Shown: in pieces, positions 8,730 to 18,326 of the stretch | How the letters are laid out: the number at the start of each line of letters is the position of its first letter | Position numbering within the stretch: position 1 is the first letter of the stretch | Source of the DNA: Clostridia bacterium | GTDB taxonomy: Bacteria; Bacillota; Clostridia; Peptostreptococcales; Acidaminobacteraceae | Reading direction: 5' to 3' | NCBI GenBank assembly: GCA_018399635.1 | Contig: JAGYOH010000016.1 | Span: 1 to 64,000 of the forward strand | DNA length: 64,000 bases | Translations under genes and position numbers: made by a program | The notes under the pieces: model-generated | Databases searched by the model: none | What the model was told of the DNA's origin: nothing | The model's input: only the letters and a program-made list of their open reading frames with translations

Positions 8730-9660
8730 CTTGAACCTCTCACGACTGAAGTCGCGAGATTCCCAGGAACAGAGCTTACTTGATGTCAAGATTTCTCTTT
8801 TGTCAGCAGCGATTTCACTTTTTTACCAGGCCATCCCCGTCGTACCGATGGTTCCATCAGGAGACTCAGGCCTAATAGCCGCCTCAAGCCTTCGCTTCGT
8901 CTATTGATGCCGGCATTGATGTCGCGGTCCAAGACGGTGCCGCCGCAGTTCGACAGACCCAGTCACGAATGTCCAGAGATTTATGGCCGTCTCTGTAGCC
9001 ACATGCCGAGGAGATTTGACTTAGGGGGTACCAGCGACTGACCTTTGACCACTTTCTTGCCCCACCACCGGGCCTTGTATGCGAGCCTCTGCAATAAATT
9101 TGTTTCAGGAAACATCCGCTATGGCTCCCGAGAGTGCTCCTGTTTTTCACCATGCCTTTGACGTTCAGGTCCTCAATACTGATGCTGTCGGTTTTGACCA
9201 TCTCAGTGCTGAGTTTGTGGAGGAAAACCTTCTCTTTGATTTGGCGATTTCTTTCCATTTATCCCGGGCTACTTTAAGTTTCTGCTTTTGATAGTTCCTG
9301 GCCTTCTGGGGTGCGGTAACCTTTCTTTGGCCAGTAGGGTTCTCTTTGAAAGTTTGTGCTGTCTACGGGCCAACTTTTGAGCTGTCTCCTGGGAAAGTAG
9401 AATGCTGTCGATTTTCTCGCCTTTGAGAGTATGGCAAAATCGGTGAGCCCCAGATCGATGCCGAGGGATTGATTGGTTTTTTCAAAGGTTTTACTTGACT
9501 CAGTAGACGAGGCCTACATGGTATTTGCTGCCCGGTTTTCATAATTACTTTGATTTATCCTGCCCCGCTTCCGGCTTTGGCCAACTTCACAAGGCCGGGG
9601 TTCAGGCAGTTTGATATAATTTTTATTAGGGCAATATTGCCATTGGTGAACTTCGTCGTA
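8730..9660 (-). pseudogene. Decayed IS200/IS605-family tnpB with its hairpin end
   Basis: On the minus strand the TnpB signature is readable in several frames: KLPKLG-like and KSRKRGRINQSN at the N-terminus, SLGIDLGLTDFAIL (first catalytic Asp region), KVFLHKLSTEMV and SISIEDLNVKGMVKN (Glu region), then RWYPLSQISSACGYRDGHKSLD. The second half of the zinc finger is scrambled. Multiple frameshifts and stops make the guide-RNA nuclease inactive. The element end at 8730-8765 keeps the characteristic imperfect hairpin (CGACT GA AGTCG) next to CTTGAACCTCTCA. No tnpA is adjacent. Confidence 0.75.
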
Positions 9661-9665
9661 TAGGC

Positions 9666-10445
9666 CTACAGTTTCAATTTGTTTTCGATATTGTTGAGGA
9701 CGTAGAAACCCTTCTGGTTCAGGGGATTCTTTCGATTGTAGCGCATGGGGGTGTCGTCGAGCTGCATGAAGATGCCCCCGGCCTCGGTGACAATGACCTC
9801 CATGGCGGCGGTATCCCACTCCATGGTCTTTCCCAGGCTGTAGTAGATTTCCGCCTCACCCTGGCGATGACACAGCCCTTTGATGGAACTGCCCATCTCC
9901 ACCACCCTGAATCCGCTCGTGACCGGCATGGCAGCCCTCGATGAGCCTGGGCGATAATTCTTGGATCGGGAGCGCAGGTCACCAGCTCCTGGGTCCTGCT
10001 GGCTACCCGGAGCTTTTTTGATTTCATCCCCCACTTCCAGATAGGTCCCCTCTTCGGCGACGGCGTAGAAGAGTTCCCGGCAGTGGTGGGCAGGTGTGTG
10101 ATCACCCCCAGGACCGGCCGGCCCTGAAGACCAGGGCGATATTGACGCTGAATTCGTCATTGCCCTTGATGAATTCCTTGGTGCTGTCGAGGGGGTCCAC
10201 CAGCCAGCAGTAATCCCTCTCAGCCGGGACTTGTCGTCCACGCTCTCGGCCAGGATGGCCATGTCGGGAAAGGCGGCTCCCAGCCCCGCCACGATGATGG
10301 CATTGGCGGCATGGTCGGCGGTGGTCATGAGAATCGTCTTCCTTGCGTTCAAACCGTAGGCCGACTTGCTGTAAATTTCCAGTACGGCCTTGCCGGCCTC
10401 TACGGCCAGTTCCTTGGCGACTTCAAGTTCTTTGTAATAACGCAT
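9666..10445 (-). pseudogene. Frameshifted 3'(2'),5'-bisphosphate nucleotidase (second cysQ)
   Basis: A 259-codon frame is open throughout, but its middle is scrambled. Residues 1-75 and the last 70 residues (MGSSIKGLCHRQGEAEIYY, EWDTAAMEVIVTEAGG) match CysQ, while the DPLDSTKEF motif is in another frame (read here as [10 protein letters not shown]). Several one-base indels shift out of and back into frame, so the active-site Asp residues are lost in the encoded protein. The intact paralogue is at 38507-39292. CysQ hydrolyses PAP to AMP. The pattern fits either a dead gene with compensating indels or uncorrected sequencing error at G/C runs. Confidence 0.75.
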
Positions 10446-10525
10446 GAAATTTCACATCCTTGATTGTCAGAAAAGCAGGTCATTTTTTGGTTTTTTCATA
10501 AGGCCAGGTATCCCGGCACATGGTC

Positions 10526-11221
10526 TCAAGAGGAGAGGTCCAGAATATGAGTCCTTTGTGACATTCGTTCAATCAGGGCCCTGGAGAGGGCGTTGTCCAG
10601 GAAAACCTCATGCCACCGGTCGGGGGGGAGGGTGGATGTGATGATCAGGCTGCCTTTGTCGTTGCGGTTGGAAAGCAGGTTGAAGAGCAATTCGGCTTCC
10701 GATCGTTCAAAAGACAAATAACCCAGGTCATCGAGAACCACCAGATCATATTTTTCAAATTTTTTCTTGTAGGCAATGAATTTCCGTTGACTCTGCATTT
10801 CAGACAGTTGGGTGATGAGTCCGGCCACCGAGGTGAAGAGGGCGGATTTGCCTTCATAGATGGATTTGACGGTCAAGCCGATGGCCAGGTGGCTTTTCCC
10901 GGAACCAGGAGAACCCATGAGAAAGACATTTTCCTTGTTTTCGATGAAGGCAAGGGTCTCGAGTGCGTTCAACTTTTGGATGAGGTGGGGAGGGTACTTG
11001 TTGCAATCGAAGTCCTTGAGGTATTTCAGATTTGGAAAGCCGGCAGCCTTGATCCGGTTCTGAATCCCCTTGTTTTTCCGATGTTCGTACTCCCGGCTCA
11101 GCAATACGTGCAGGAACTCCTCGAAATTCAGGTTTGTCTCGACGGCTTCTTCAATGATTTCCTGATGGAATCTTTTGATATGCGGCAGCTTCAGCTCAGC
11201 TGCGAATTCCTCGATTTTCAT
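10526..11221 (-). CDS. istB: IS21-family helper ATPase IstB (orphan)
   Basis: A 231-residue DnaC-like AAA+ ATPase that directs IS21 transposition. Walker A is GSPGSGKS (about residues 103-110), Walker B is LVVLDDLGYL (about 160-169), and the C-terminus is canonical (IITSTLPPDRWHEVF...RMSQRTHIL). The start ATG follows a GGAGG on the minus strand and overlaps by ATGA a short upstream frame that could be the last residues of istA. No recognisable istA transposase remains upstream, so this IS21 copy cannot move alone. It abuts the truncated GLUG gene and probably caused that truncation. Confidence 0.85.
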   Translation of the reverse strand: MKIEEFAAELKLPHIKRFHQEIIEEAVETNLNFEEFLHVLLSREYEHRKNKGIQNRIKAAGFPNLKYLKDFDCNKYPPHLIQKLNALETLAFIENKENVFLMGSPGSGKSHLAIGLTVKSIYEGKSALFTSVAGLITQLSEMQSQRKFIAYKKKFEKYDLVVLDDLGYLSFERSEAELLFNLLSNRNDKGSLIITSTLPPDRWHEVFLDNALSRALIERMSQRTHILDLSS

Positions 11222-11445
11222 GGTTTGACCTCCTTTGCCCTGAGCCTCTTGCTGGCTTCAAAGGGCCCGATTGTAACAGCCGGGAAACTGGTGTGGTGTT
11301 TGGGCTCAAGTCCTTTTGAGTGGCTTTGCTCTTTCGAACGCCGCGACATGATCCTGTGAAATTTTGATGAGGGGGCCTCAGTGAACCGGAGTCTCTCTTG
11401 TCGGAGAATGAAACGGGAGGGAGGGGTCCGTCACGAGGAGTTTGT

Positions 11446-12576
11446 TCAAGGGAAAAGGATAAGCCAGGAAATGACCCTTCTGTCCGGTGGTGGCGGGGTT
11501 GCCCTGGGATGGGTAATTGATGGGGGTCCCTGTGCTGACTTGAAGGATGGCTCCAGATCAATTGATCCGGGGGTCGGATTCTGTGCATTGGTTTTCAAAT
11601 AGGGATAGGGGAGGGCGCATTCAGGATTGAGGCCCTGGAGGCTCCAGGTATGGTCAAAGTCCCAGCCGGCCTGGGTGTAGGCGGCTTCCTGTTTCATCTG
11701 TGGGGTGGTCCTGCCGCTGCCGCCCCCTGGGCTTGAAAGTTGACCGGTGGTCTCCATGTCCCAGAAACTGCTGGTGATTTTGATGTTTTCAGCGCTGCCG
11801 ACCAGACCACCTGTATCGGTGACAGGGCCAAGGACGGCGCCTGTGGCATAGGTGTTCTCCAGGAGGGCTCCTTGATCAGCATGTCCGATCAGGCCGCCTA
11901 GAGACCCGGTACCCCTGACATCTGATGTGGCATAAGAATCCCTGATCAGGGAAAAGGTCGCATGGCTGCCGCCGACATAGCCGATCAAGCCCCCGACCCA
12001 GCCTTCATCCACACTGACCCGGCCTGTGGCATAAGAGTTTGTGACGGTGGCATCATACATGAAACCGATCAGTCCGCCGACCTCGTAGGCCCTTCCGCTG
12101 ACTTCCCCGGTTACGGAGGAATTATGCACCCGGGCATCGACAGCGTAGCCGATGAGTCCGCCGACGCTTTCTCCCCCATGGACCGATTCAATGGCTACAC
12201 TGAGATTCATGACGGTCCCGCCCTTGACATAGGCGAACAGCCCCACGTCTTCCTCCTCGGGCCGATTGATGGTCAGTCCCGTAATTTGATAGCCGCTGCC
12301 ATCAAAAACGCCGGTAAAGGGCTGGTGACGACCCTCAGAACCCATGCCGCGAATCGGCTCCCAGTTGTCAAAGTCACTCAGATCGATGTCATTGATCAAC
12401 TTGAAATGCTGGTCCAGGTGATGCCGTACTTCAAAGACTTGTGCCGCCGTTGAAATCTGAAAAGGGTTCCCTTCAGTGCCGTCTCCTGCATCAAAAGGGG
12501 GAGTTTGCGCGAAGACGGCTTGCAGAAGTGACATCATCAGTGCCGACACAAAGAGTAGGATCGCTGATTTTTTCAT
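11446..12576 (-). CDS. Secreted GLUG-repeat surface protein, C-terminally truncated
   Basis: The 376-residue product starts with a signal peptide (MKKSAILLFVSALMMSLLQAVFAQ). A conserved entry module follows (GTEGNPFQISTAAQVFEVRHHL...FKLINDIDLS), then about six GLUG-type repeats of the form VGGLIGY-NSYATG-V-G (about residues 110-260). GLUG repeats occur in extracellular adhesin-like proteins. After PYLKTNAQNPTPG, where the paralogue at 12992-17471 goes on to an anchoring region with SLH domains, the frame runs into unrelated sequence next to the IS21 remnant. The wall anchor is therefore missing and the product may be released. The ATG has an excellent AAAGGAGG. Transcription is likely from the Bce-type promoter at 12710-12785. 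Confidence 0.85.
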   Translation of the reverse strand: MKKSAILLFVSALMMSLLQAVFAQTPPFDAGDGTEGNPFQISTAAQVFEVRHHLDQHFKLINDIDLSDFDNWEPIRGMGSEGRHQPFTGVFDGSGYQITGLTINRPEEEDVGLFAYVKGGTVMNLSVAIESVHGGESVGGLIGYAVDARVHNSSVTGEVSGRAYEVGGLIGFMYDATVTNSYATGRVSVDEGWVGGLIGYVGGSHATFSLIRDSYATSDVRGTGSLGGLIGHADQGALLENTYATGAVLGPVTDTGGLVGSAENIKITSSFWDMETTGQLSSPGGGSGRTTPQMKQEAAYTQAGWDFDHTWSLQGLNPECALPYPYLKTNAQNPTPGSIDLEPSFKSAQGPPSITHPRATPPPPDRRVISWLILFP

Positions 12577-12709
12577 GGTGGATTGCCTCCTTTTCTCTCT
12601 ATTGTTTCTAAGGGCATGTGGATTTTTTTAATATGAAGCTCCCTGTACTGAAGGATGCCTGCGCTCATGGACAGGGGCCCGGGATGCTGTGACAGAGTGC
12701 TTCACCATA

Positions 12710-12785
12710 ATTATAAAAAATCATTCTGCTTGCTGCCATCGATTTACCTTGCATTCAAGGCCCTGAACTTACAGGGATGTAAGGT
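12710..12785 (-). promoter_or_regulatory. Bce-type promoter A, for the GLUG gene
   Basis: Read on the minus strand: ACCTTACA, 4 nt, TGTAAGTT, 12 nt, TGCAAGGT, 6 nt, ATGGCA, 18 nt, TATAAT. The first two blocks form an inverted repeat with the TTACA-N4-TGTAA core typical of BceR-like regulators, and the third is a downstream half-site. The -10 is about 135 bp upstream of the GLUG start codon. Confidence 0.75.
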
Positions 12786-12923
12786 TGTGGCAATGTGTGG
12801 TGTCTTCCTGGCGGGAGCCCGGTAAAGTCCTTCAGTCAGTGGTCTTTGTCGACTCGAAGCGCACCGGCAAGTTTTTCGGCGAGTATTTCTTTAAAACAGA
12901 CCCTCTCGATTCCTTTGCTGAAT

Positions 12924-12960
12924 CGAAAAAAAGTGCACCTCCCGACGGGGGGTGCACTTT
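12924..12960 (-). terminator. Terminator of the GLUG-SLH gene
   Basis: Stem AAAGTGCACC.CCC / GGG.GGTGCACTTT with a short loop, followed on the minus strand by a T run. Confidence 0.85.
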
Positions 12961-12991
12961 ACAAAGAGGGGAAACCGTATTGCTCGATATA

Positions 12992-15900
12992 CTAGTCGTT
13001 GATGAGAATCGCCTTCAGGAGGAGATTGCGAATGGCCGTTGCGGCCTCCGCGTAGGTGAAGGTCCCCTTGGGATTGATGGTGTCCGGGGTTCGGCCGTTG
13101 AAGACCCCGACACTCACCGCCTTTTCGACATGGGGATAGGCCCAGGCGGCGATCTGATTCTTGTCGCTGTAGCCTTCAACACGGTTGTTGTTGATGGCCA
13201 TGAGTTCAACGATGTCCATGGCCCTGGCATACATGGTCATGGCTTCTTCTCTGGAAATGATGCCCTCGGGCTTGAAGCTGCCGTCGGGATAGCCCGAGAT
13301 GATGCCGTATTCGGTGGCGGTGGTGATGGCGTCCGCCAGAACGTGGGTGACAGGAACGTCACTGAAGACCTGGGTCCGGGCCACGCCGGTCCGGTAGAGG
13401 CCCAGGGCCTTGGTGATGTACTCGGCGAATTCTCCCCGGCTGATGGCTTCATCAGGGGTGAAACTCTGGGGATTCTTGATGACCAGTCTGGAGGCCATGT
13501 CATTGACCATTTCCTTGGACCAGTGGTTTTCCACCGAGGCCACGTTCACCGGATTCCAGAGGACGCTGTAGTCGGAGTTGGTCAGGGAGTTGAGTCTGGC
13601 GTACCAGATGCCCTCCTCCTCGAAGACCTCCGTCGGGACATGGCTGAAGGTGCCGTCGGCATTGTAGACGATTCCCGTGGTGATCTTCCTGGGATCGATG
13701 CCTGCAGGAATGGCCATGACCCTCTCGACATATTCATTGAATCTGGATACGTGGACATCCTTCACTTCCCCCGTGGTGCTGGTGGTTCTTGCCATGATGT
13801 TGAAACTTGTAGGGGCTACCAGGACTTCAGCCCCCATTTTCCTGGCGTTTTCCGCCATCTCATCGGCTCTCACGGGGTCGGCCTTTTCAATGTCGATATA
13901 GACTTCGATTTTCTCCAGGCTGTCCTCGGAGACTCCCAGGATTTCTGATACAGTGTCGATGGTCAGTTCCCTGGCCGGAATGATGTAGTCCACCAGGTCC
14001 GTCTTGATGGCCAGGTCGAAGACATTCTCCTCCATTTTCTTGACCAGGTCCCCCGTCAGCAGGGTACTGATGACAGCTGCGTTCTTGCTGGCTACGGGGA
14101 CTTCAAGGGTGTTTTTAGAGCTGCCCTGGATGCCGTCCTCGGCCTGCTGCTCCAGGATGTCGTCGATTTGTCGACTCAGGGTCTTGGCATCAGTAGTCAC
14201 GGTGACGACGGTCTGGCCATTGATGATGGCGGGAATTTCCGTCCCGGCGCTTCCAGGCTCGCCATTGACGATGACGATGGTGTTGGACGCCGCGGGCCTT
14301 GAAGGTCTGCTGCTCCCGCTGCTGTCAGAGGTCTGGGTGATGGTCTGAAGACCAGGTGCCGGGTCCTGGGTGTTGCTCAGCAGGTAGGGGTAGGAAATGG
14401 TGTCGACAGGGTCGCCGGCGACAATCCCCCAGGTGCCCTCCTCGCCAAAGGTCCAGTCCGCCTCGAAAGTCGCTTGTTGCTTCATTTGTGCTGTGGTTTT
14501 GCCAACCACGCCCTCGCCACCAGCACTTTCAGTTTGTTCTGAAGTCTCGGTATCCCAGAAGCTGTTGGTGACTGTTGCCCCATTGTCAGCAACGTAACCT
14601 ATGAAGCCACCTACATTTTCGCCACTACCAGTGACTTTACCTGCCGCATAGGAATCCACTATTTGCGTAGGGAGATCTTGGTTAGAAAGATATTGGTTAG
14701 AAATATAACCAACCAGGCCACCTGCTTCACCATCGCTCACAGTGACATCGCCTGTTGCATAGGAATTTTTAATTTCAGCCATCCATGTAACCGATCGCCG
14801 CCAGCAGTATCCGCACCGTTGACATTGCCGATTGCATGGAATTCAAAACTGTAGACCTATAAGCAGTTCCAAACAGACCGCCCAGACTATCGTCACCAGT
14901 AACTTCGCCTTCAGCATGGGAACCGGTTATTGTGCTGTCTTCAATCTCTCCAATGAGGCCGCCGACGTAGTCTTCGCCCGTGACAACTCCTATTGCGTAG
15001 GAATTCGATACCGTCGTGTTAGCAGCATCTCCAATCAGGCCGCCGACTTCGTCCACACCAATGACATTACCTGTGGCATGGGAATCCGATACTTCGGTTT
15101 CATCAGTAGCCTCTCCAATGGGCCGCCGACAAAGCCCTCTCCTGTGACAACTCCTGTCGCATAAGAACTCGTTATCTTAGCTTCTTCAGCATATCCAATG
15201 AGGCCGCCGACTTGGTCTCCAGTGCTACTGACTGCTCCTGTTGCATGAGAATTCGTTACTTCGGTATTATACCTAGCACGTCCAATCAGGCCGCCAATGT
15301 ACTCTACATCGCCTGTGACATCTCCTGTTGCATAAGAATCCGTGACTCTAGCATCATAAGCCTCTCCAATCAGGCCGCCAACTTGTTCCGGGCCACTGAC
15401 AGTACCTCTGCATAAGAATCCGTTACTGTAGCTTCATCTGCATCTCCAATCAGGCCACCGACTCGCTTTCCTGTTGCCCGTGACATTGCCTGTGGCATGA
15501 GAAACCCGTTACTGTAGCTTCATCAGCCTCTCCAACAAGGCCGCCGACAGTCAACGCCACTGAAGCCCCTTTGCCATGGAAGCCTCTAGGGCAGTTTCTT
15601 CAGCACCGCCAATCAGACCGACATAGTCAACGCCACTGACATTACCTCTGCATGGAACCCGTTACTTGGCACCCATCAGTATACCCAATGAGGCCGCCGA
15701 CATAGTCTCCATTACCTGTATGATGTTTCCTGTGGCATAAGAGTTCCCTACCTCAATCGTCTCTGATCCATAGAAAACACCCCCAAAGAGGCCGCATAGT
15801 CATTGCCACTGACTGCTCCCTGCGTAGAATCGTAGTTGCAAAATAATAAGAGTCAGTACTACTCAGACCAATCACCGATACTGCCAATCAGACCGCCGAC

Positions 15901-17471
15901 ATAGTCTCCAGTGGCAGTGACTGGTCCTGTGGCATAAGAACCCTTCATCTCAACCGTCTCGTATTCATAAGTACCAACCCAATGAGACCGCCAATATTCT
16001 CCACGCCACTGATTGCTCCTGTTGTATGGGAATTGATTATATGAACGTCATATGCTTTTCCAACCAGGCCGCCGACACCCCCATCTTCGTGATTGCTGCT
16101 GACATCGCCCTGTGGATGTGAATTTGTGATGGTGGTATCACAACCACCACCCCCGATGAGGCCCCCACGTTATAAGCCGGGTTCCCACGACATCCCCTGT
16201 CGTATAGACCTTCGTTAGGGTAGTGTATTGAGCGTTCCCAATCAAGCCGCCTACAACGTTCTGACCTAGTAGCGATGCGATTTCCACGCCGAGGTTCTTG
16301 ATTTCTGCATGCTCAACGCGCCAAAGAGGCCTACATCATTTTCCGTCAGTCTGCTGATGGTAAGGCTGATGGTTTTTGTCATTACCATCGAATACGCCGG
16401 TAAACGGATAGTCCTCTTGATCTGAATTGTAAATAACCAATCGGGTCCCAGCCGGCATCTTGATTATAAGGTGCCATACCCAGATCGATGTCATTGTTCA
16501 ATAAAATGTTTGTCCAGGAAATCCCGCACGTAATTCAGTTGTGCCGCAGTCTCGATCTGGTAGGGATCGTTCTCACTGCCATCGCCTCCGGCAAAAATGG
16601 ATTGCAAGCCGGGTGCCGGGTCCTGGGTGTTGCTTTGCAAGTAGGGATAAGAGATTGTATCTCCTGGTTTGATGGACTTGATTGCCCAGGTGGCGCTGAA
16701 GTCCCAACCTGTAAAGGTCCCTTGCTGCTTCATCTCTGCCGTAGTCTTGCCTTCTCCACCGGCACTTTCAGTCTGTTCTGAAGTCTCGGTATCCCAGAAG
16801 CTGTCGGTGACTGTTGCCCCATTGTCAGCAACGTAACCTATGAAGCCACCTACATTTTCGCCACTACCAGTGACTTTACCTGCCGCAGGAGATCCACTAT
16901 TTGCGTAGGGAGATCTTGGTTAGAAAGATGACTGGTTGAAATATAACCAGCAGGCCTACTCTTCACCATCGTTCCGGTAACCTCGCCTGTTGCATAGGGA
17001 ATTGCAATTTCGCTAGCCATTCATGTAACCGATCAAGCCGCCAGCAGTATCCGCACCGTTGACGTACCAGTTGCATGAATTCCAAAACTGTAGACCTATA
17101 AGCAGTTCCAAACAGACGCCCAGACTATCGTCACCGTAACTTCGCCTTCAGCATAAGATCATTATTGTGCTGTCTTTAATCTCTCCAATGAGGCCACCGA
17201 CGTAGTCTTCGCCTGTGACAACGCTCCTATTGCGTAGAGATTCGATACATGCGTATCAGCAGCATCTCAATCAGGCCGCCGACATATTCTTCACCTTTAA
17301 CATCTGTTCTCTCCATGGGTGTTCGTTATAAAATAGTCATCATCATCTCCATGATGCACGCCGATCAAACCGCCGACGTTATATTTACCTTGTCACTGAA
17401 ACTGCTTGCGCCAAGGTTCTTGATCTCTCCATCCTCAACAGACCGGCCGATATTATCTCATCAGGTCTACT
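12992..17471 (-). pseudogene. Large GLUG-repeat / SLH-anchored surface protein gene, 5' end lost, multiple frameshifts
   Basis: The intact 3' frame (14782-12992, 596 codons) holds GLUG repeats, a linker (QDPAPGLQTITQTSDSSGSS), a region of about 250 residues without recognised domain, and three C-terminal SLH motifs (FTPDEAISRGEFAEYIT, DGSFKPEGIISREEAMTMY, NPKGTFTYAEAATAI) that bind wall polysaccharide in Firmicutes. Upstream, about 2.7 kb encodes dozens more GLUG repeats (VGGLIG...SYATG) but switches frame repeatedly through 1-2 base indels. A second entry module (GSENDPYQIETAAQLNYVRDFLDKHF) lies at about 16.5-16.6 kb. The 5' end is replaced by an IS30 fragment at 17472. Its original promoter is probably Bce-type promoter B at 20173-20248, now cut off by insertions. 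Some frameshifts may be assembly errors in the repeats. Confidence 0.8.
14522..17250 (-). repeat. Internal tandem duplication in the GLUG array, period about 2.24 kb
   Basis: The segment beginning at 14523 (GCACTTTCAG, then the FWDTETSEQ-encoding stretch) recurs at 16762, and about 490 bp can be followed in both copies. The upstream copy differs mainly by small deletions. Shorter GLUG repeats of roughly 90 bp fill the interval. Confidence 0.75.
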
Positions 17472-18044
17472 CGATGGTCACAAAGCCGCAAGCGTCAGCA
17501 CAAAAAAATTCTGGGACGGAGCATTGACGAGAGATCCTCTGAAGCCAATGATAGAAGTGAATTCGGTCACTGGGAAATCGATACCGTCATCGGAAAGAAA
17601 ACCAAAGGACAAGCTGCTCTGTTGACGTTGACGGAGAGAAAAACCCGCAAGGAGGTTATTCGCAGACTCCCTGAAAAATCCTCGCAATCAGTTCAAGAGG
17701 CGCTGATCAGATTATCTGAAGAAGCAGGTCCTTTGTTTTCAAAAGCTTTCAAGAGTATTACCTCAGACAACGGGTCCGAGTTCTCTGCACTACAGACTTT
17801 AGAGGCATCAACCGGCACCAAGATCTACTATGCCCATCCCTACACCTCAAGTGAAAGGGGAACAAACGAACATCATAACGGCCTAATCAGAAGATTCATT
17901 CCAAAGGGTAAAAGCATCAATGACTATTCCATCAATACCATTGAACGCATTCAAACCTGGTGCAATACCTTGCCTCGGAAGATCTTGGATTATATGACAC
18001 CAGATGAAGCCTTCACAGCCGAAGTACTTGCTCTACAAACATGA
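17472..18044 (+). pseudogene. IS30-family transposase, 5'-truncated
   Basis: The open frame carries the DDE integrase core of IS30 transposases: SRKRQHKKILGRSIDERS, FGHWEIDTVIGKK (first Asp), ITSDNGSEF (second Asp), HPYTSSERGTNEHHNGLIRRF (Glu) and the family C-terminus. The N-terminal helix-turn-helix half is missing and the sequence joins GLUG-repeat DNA at about 17472. AACTTGCTATTGCAATTCTAG near 18075-18097 may be its right end. Confidence 0.8.
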
Positions 18045-18201
18045 TACATAGAAAAAGATATTACAGATGGACTAGTTCAACTTGCTATTGCAATTCTAGT
18101 ATGGTAATTTATCCATATAATAATAAAAATTCCATAATGTATGCTATGGGCACACCAAAAAAATGCAATTCTGGAGTTTTGCAGCAATATGAAACAAACA
18201 T

Positions 18202-18250
18202 AAGCTTGAAGCACAGTGATACCAACTGCTTCAGGCTTTATTTTTTTTAT
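18202..18250 (+). terminator. Hairpin inside the IS1634 left end
   Basis: Stem AAGC.TGAAGCA / TGCTTCA.GCTT followed by a long T-rich run. It blocks read-through from outside into the transposase gene. Confidence 0.75.
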
Positions 18251-18326
18251 TTTTTATTCTTTTTATAGTGTTCTTATGTGTTGTAATATGGTATAATAGT
18301 CATATAATTCAATATTTGGAGGATAT

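Noticed and set aside
11222-11450. C-terminal part of istA upstream of istB
   Set aside because: A short frame overlaps istB by ATGA, but no IstA-like sequence is recognisable, so it is not called as a gene.
14490-17300. CRISPR array in the regularly repeated 14.5-17.3 kb region
   Set aside because: The repeats are degenerate codon repeats of a GLUG protein, with no constant repeat or unique spacers.
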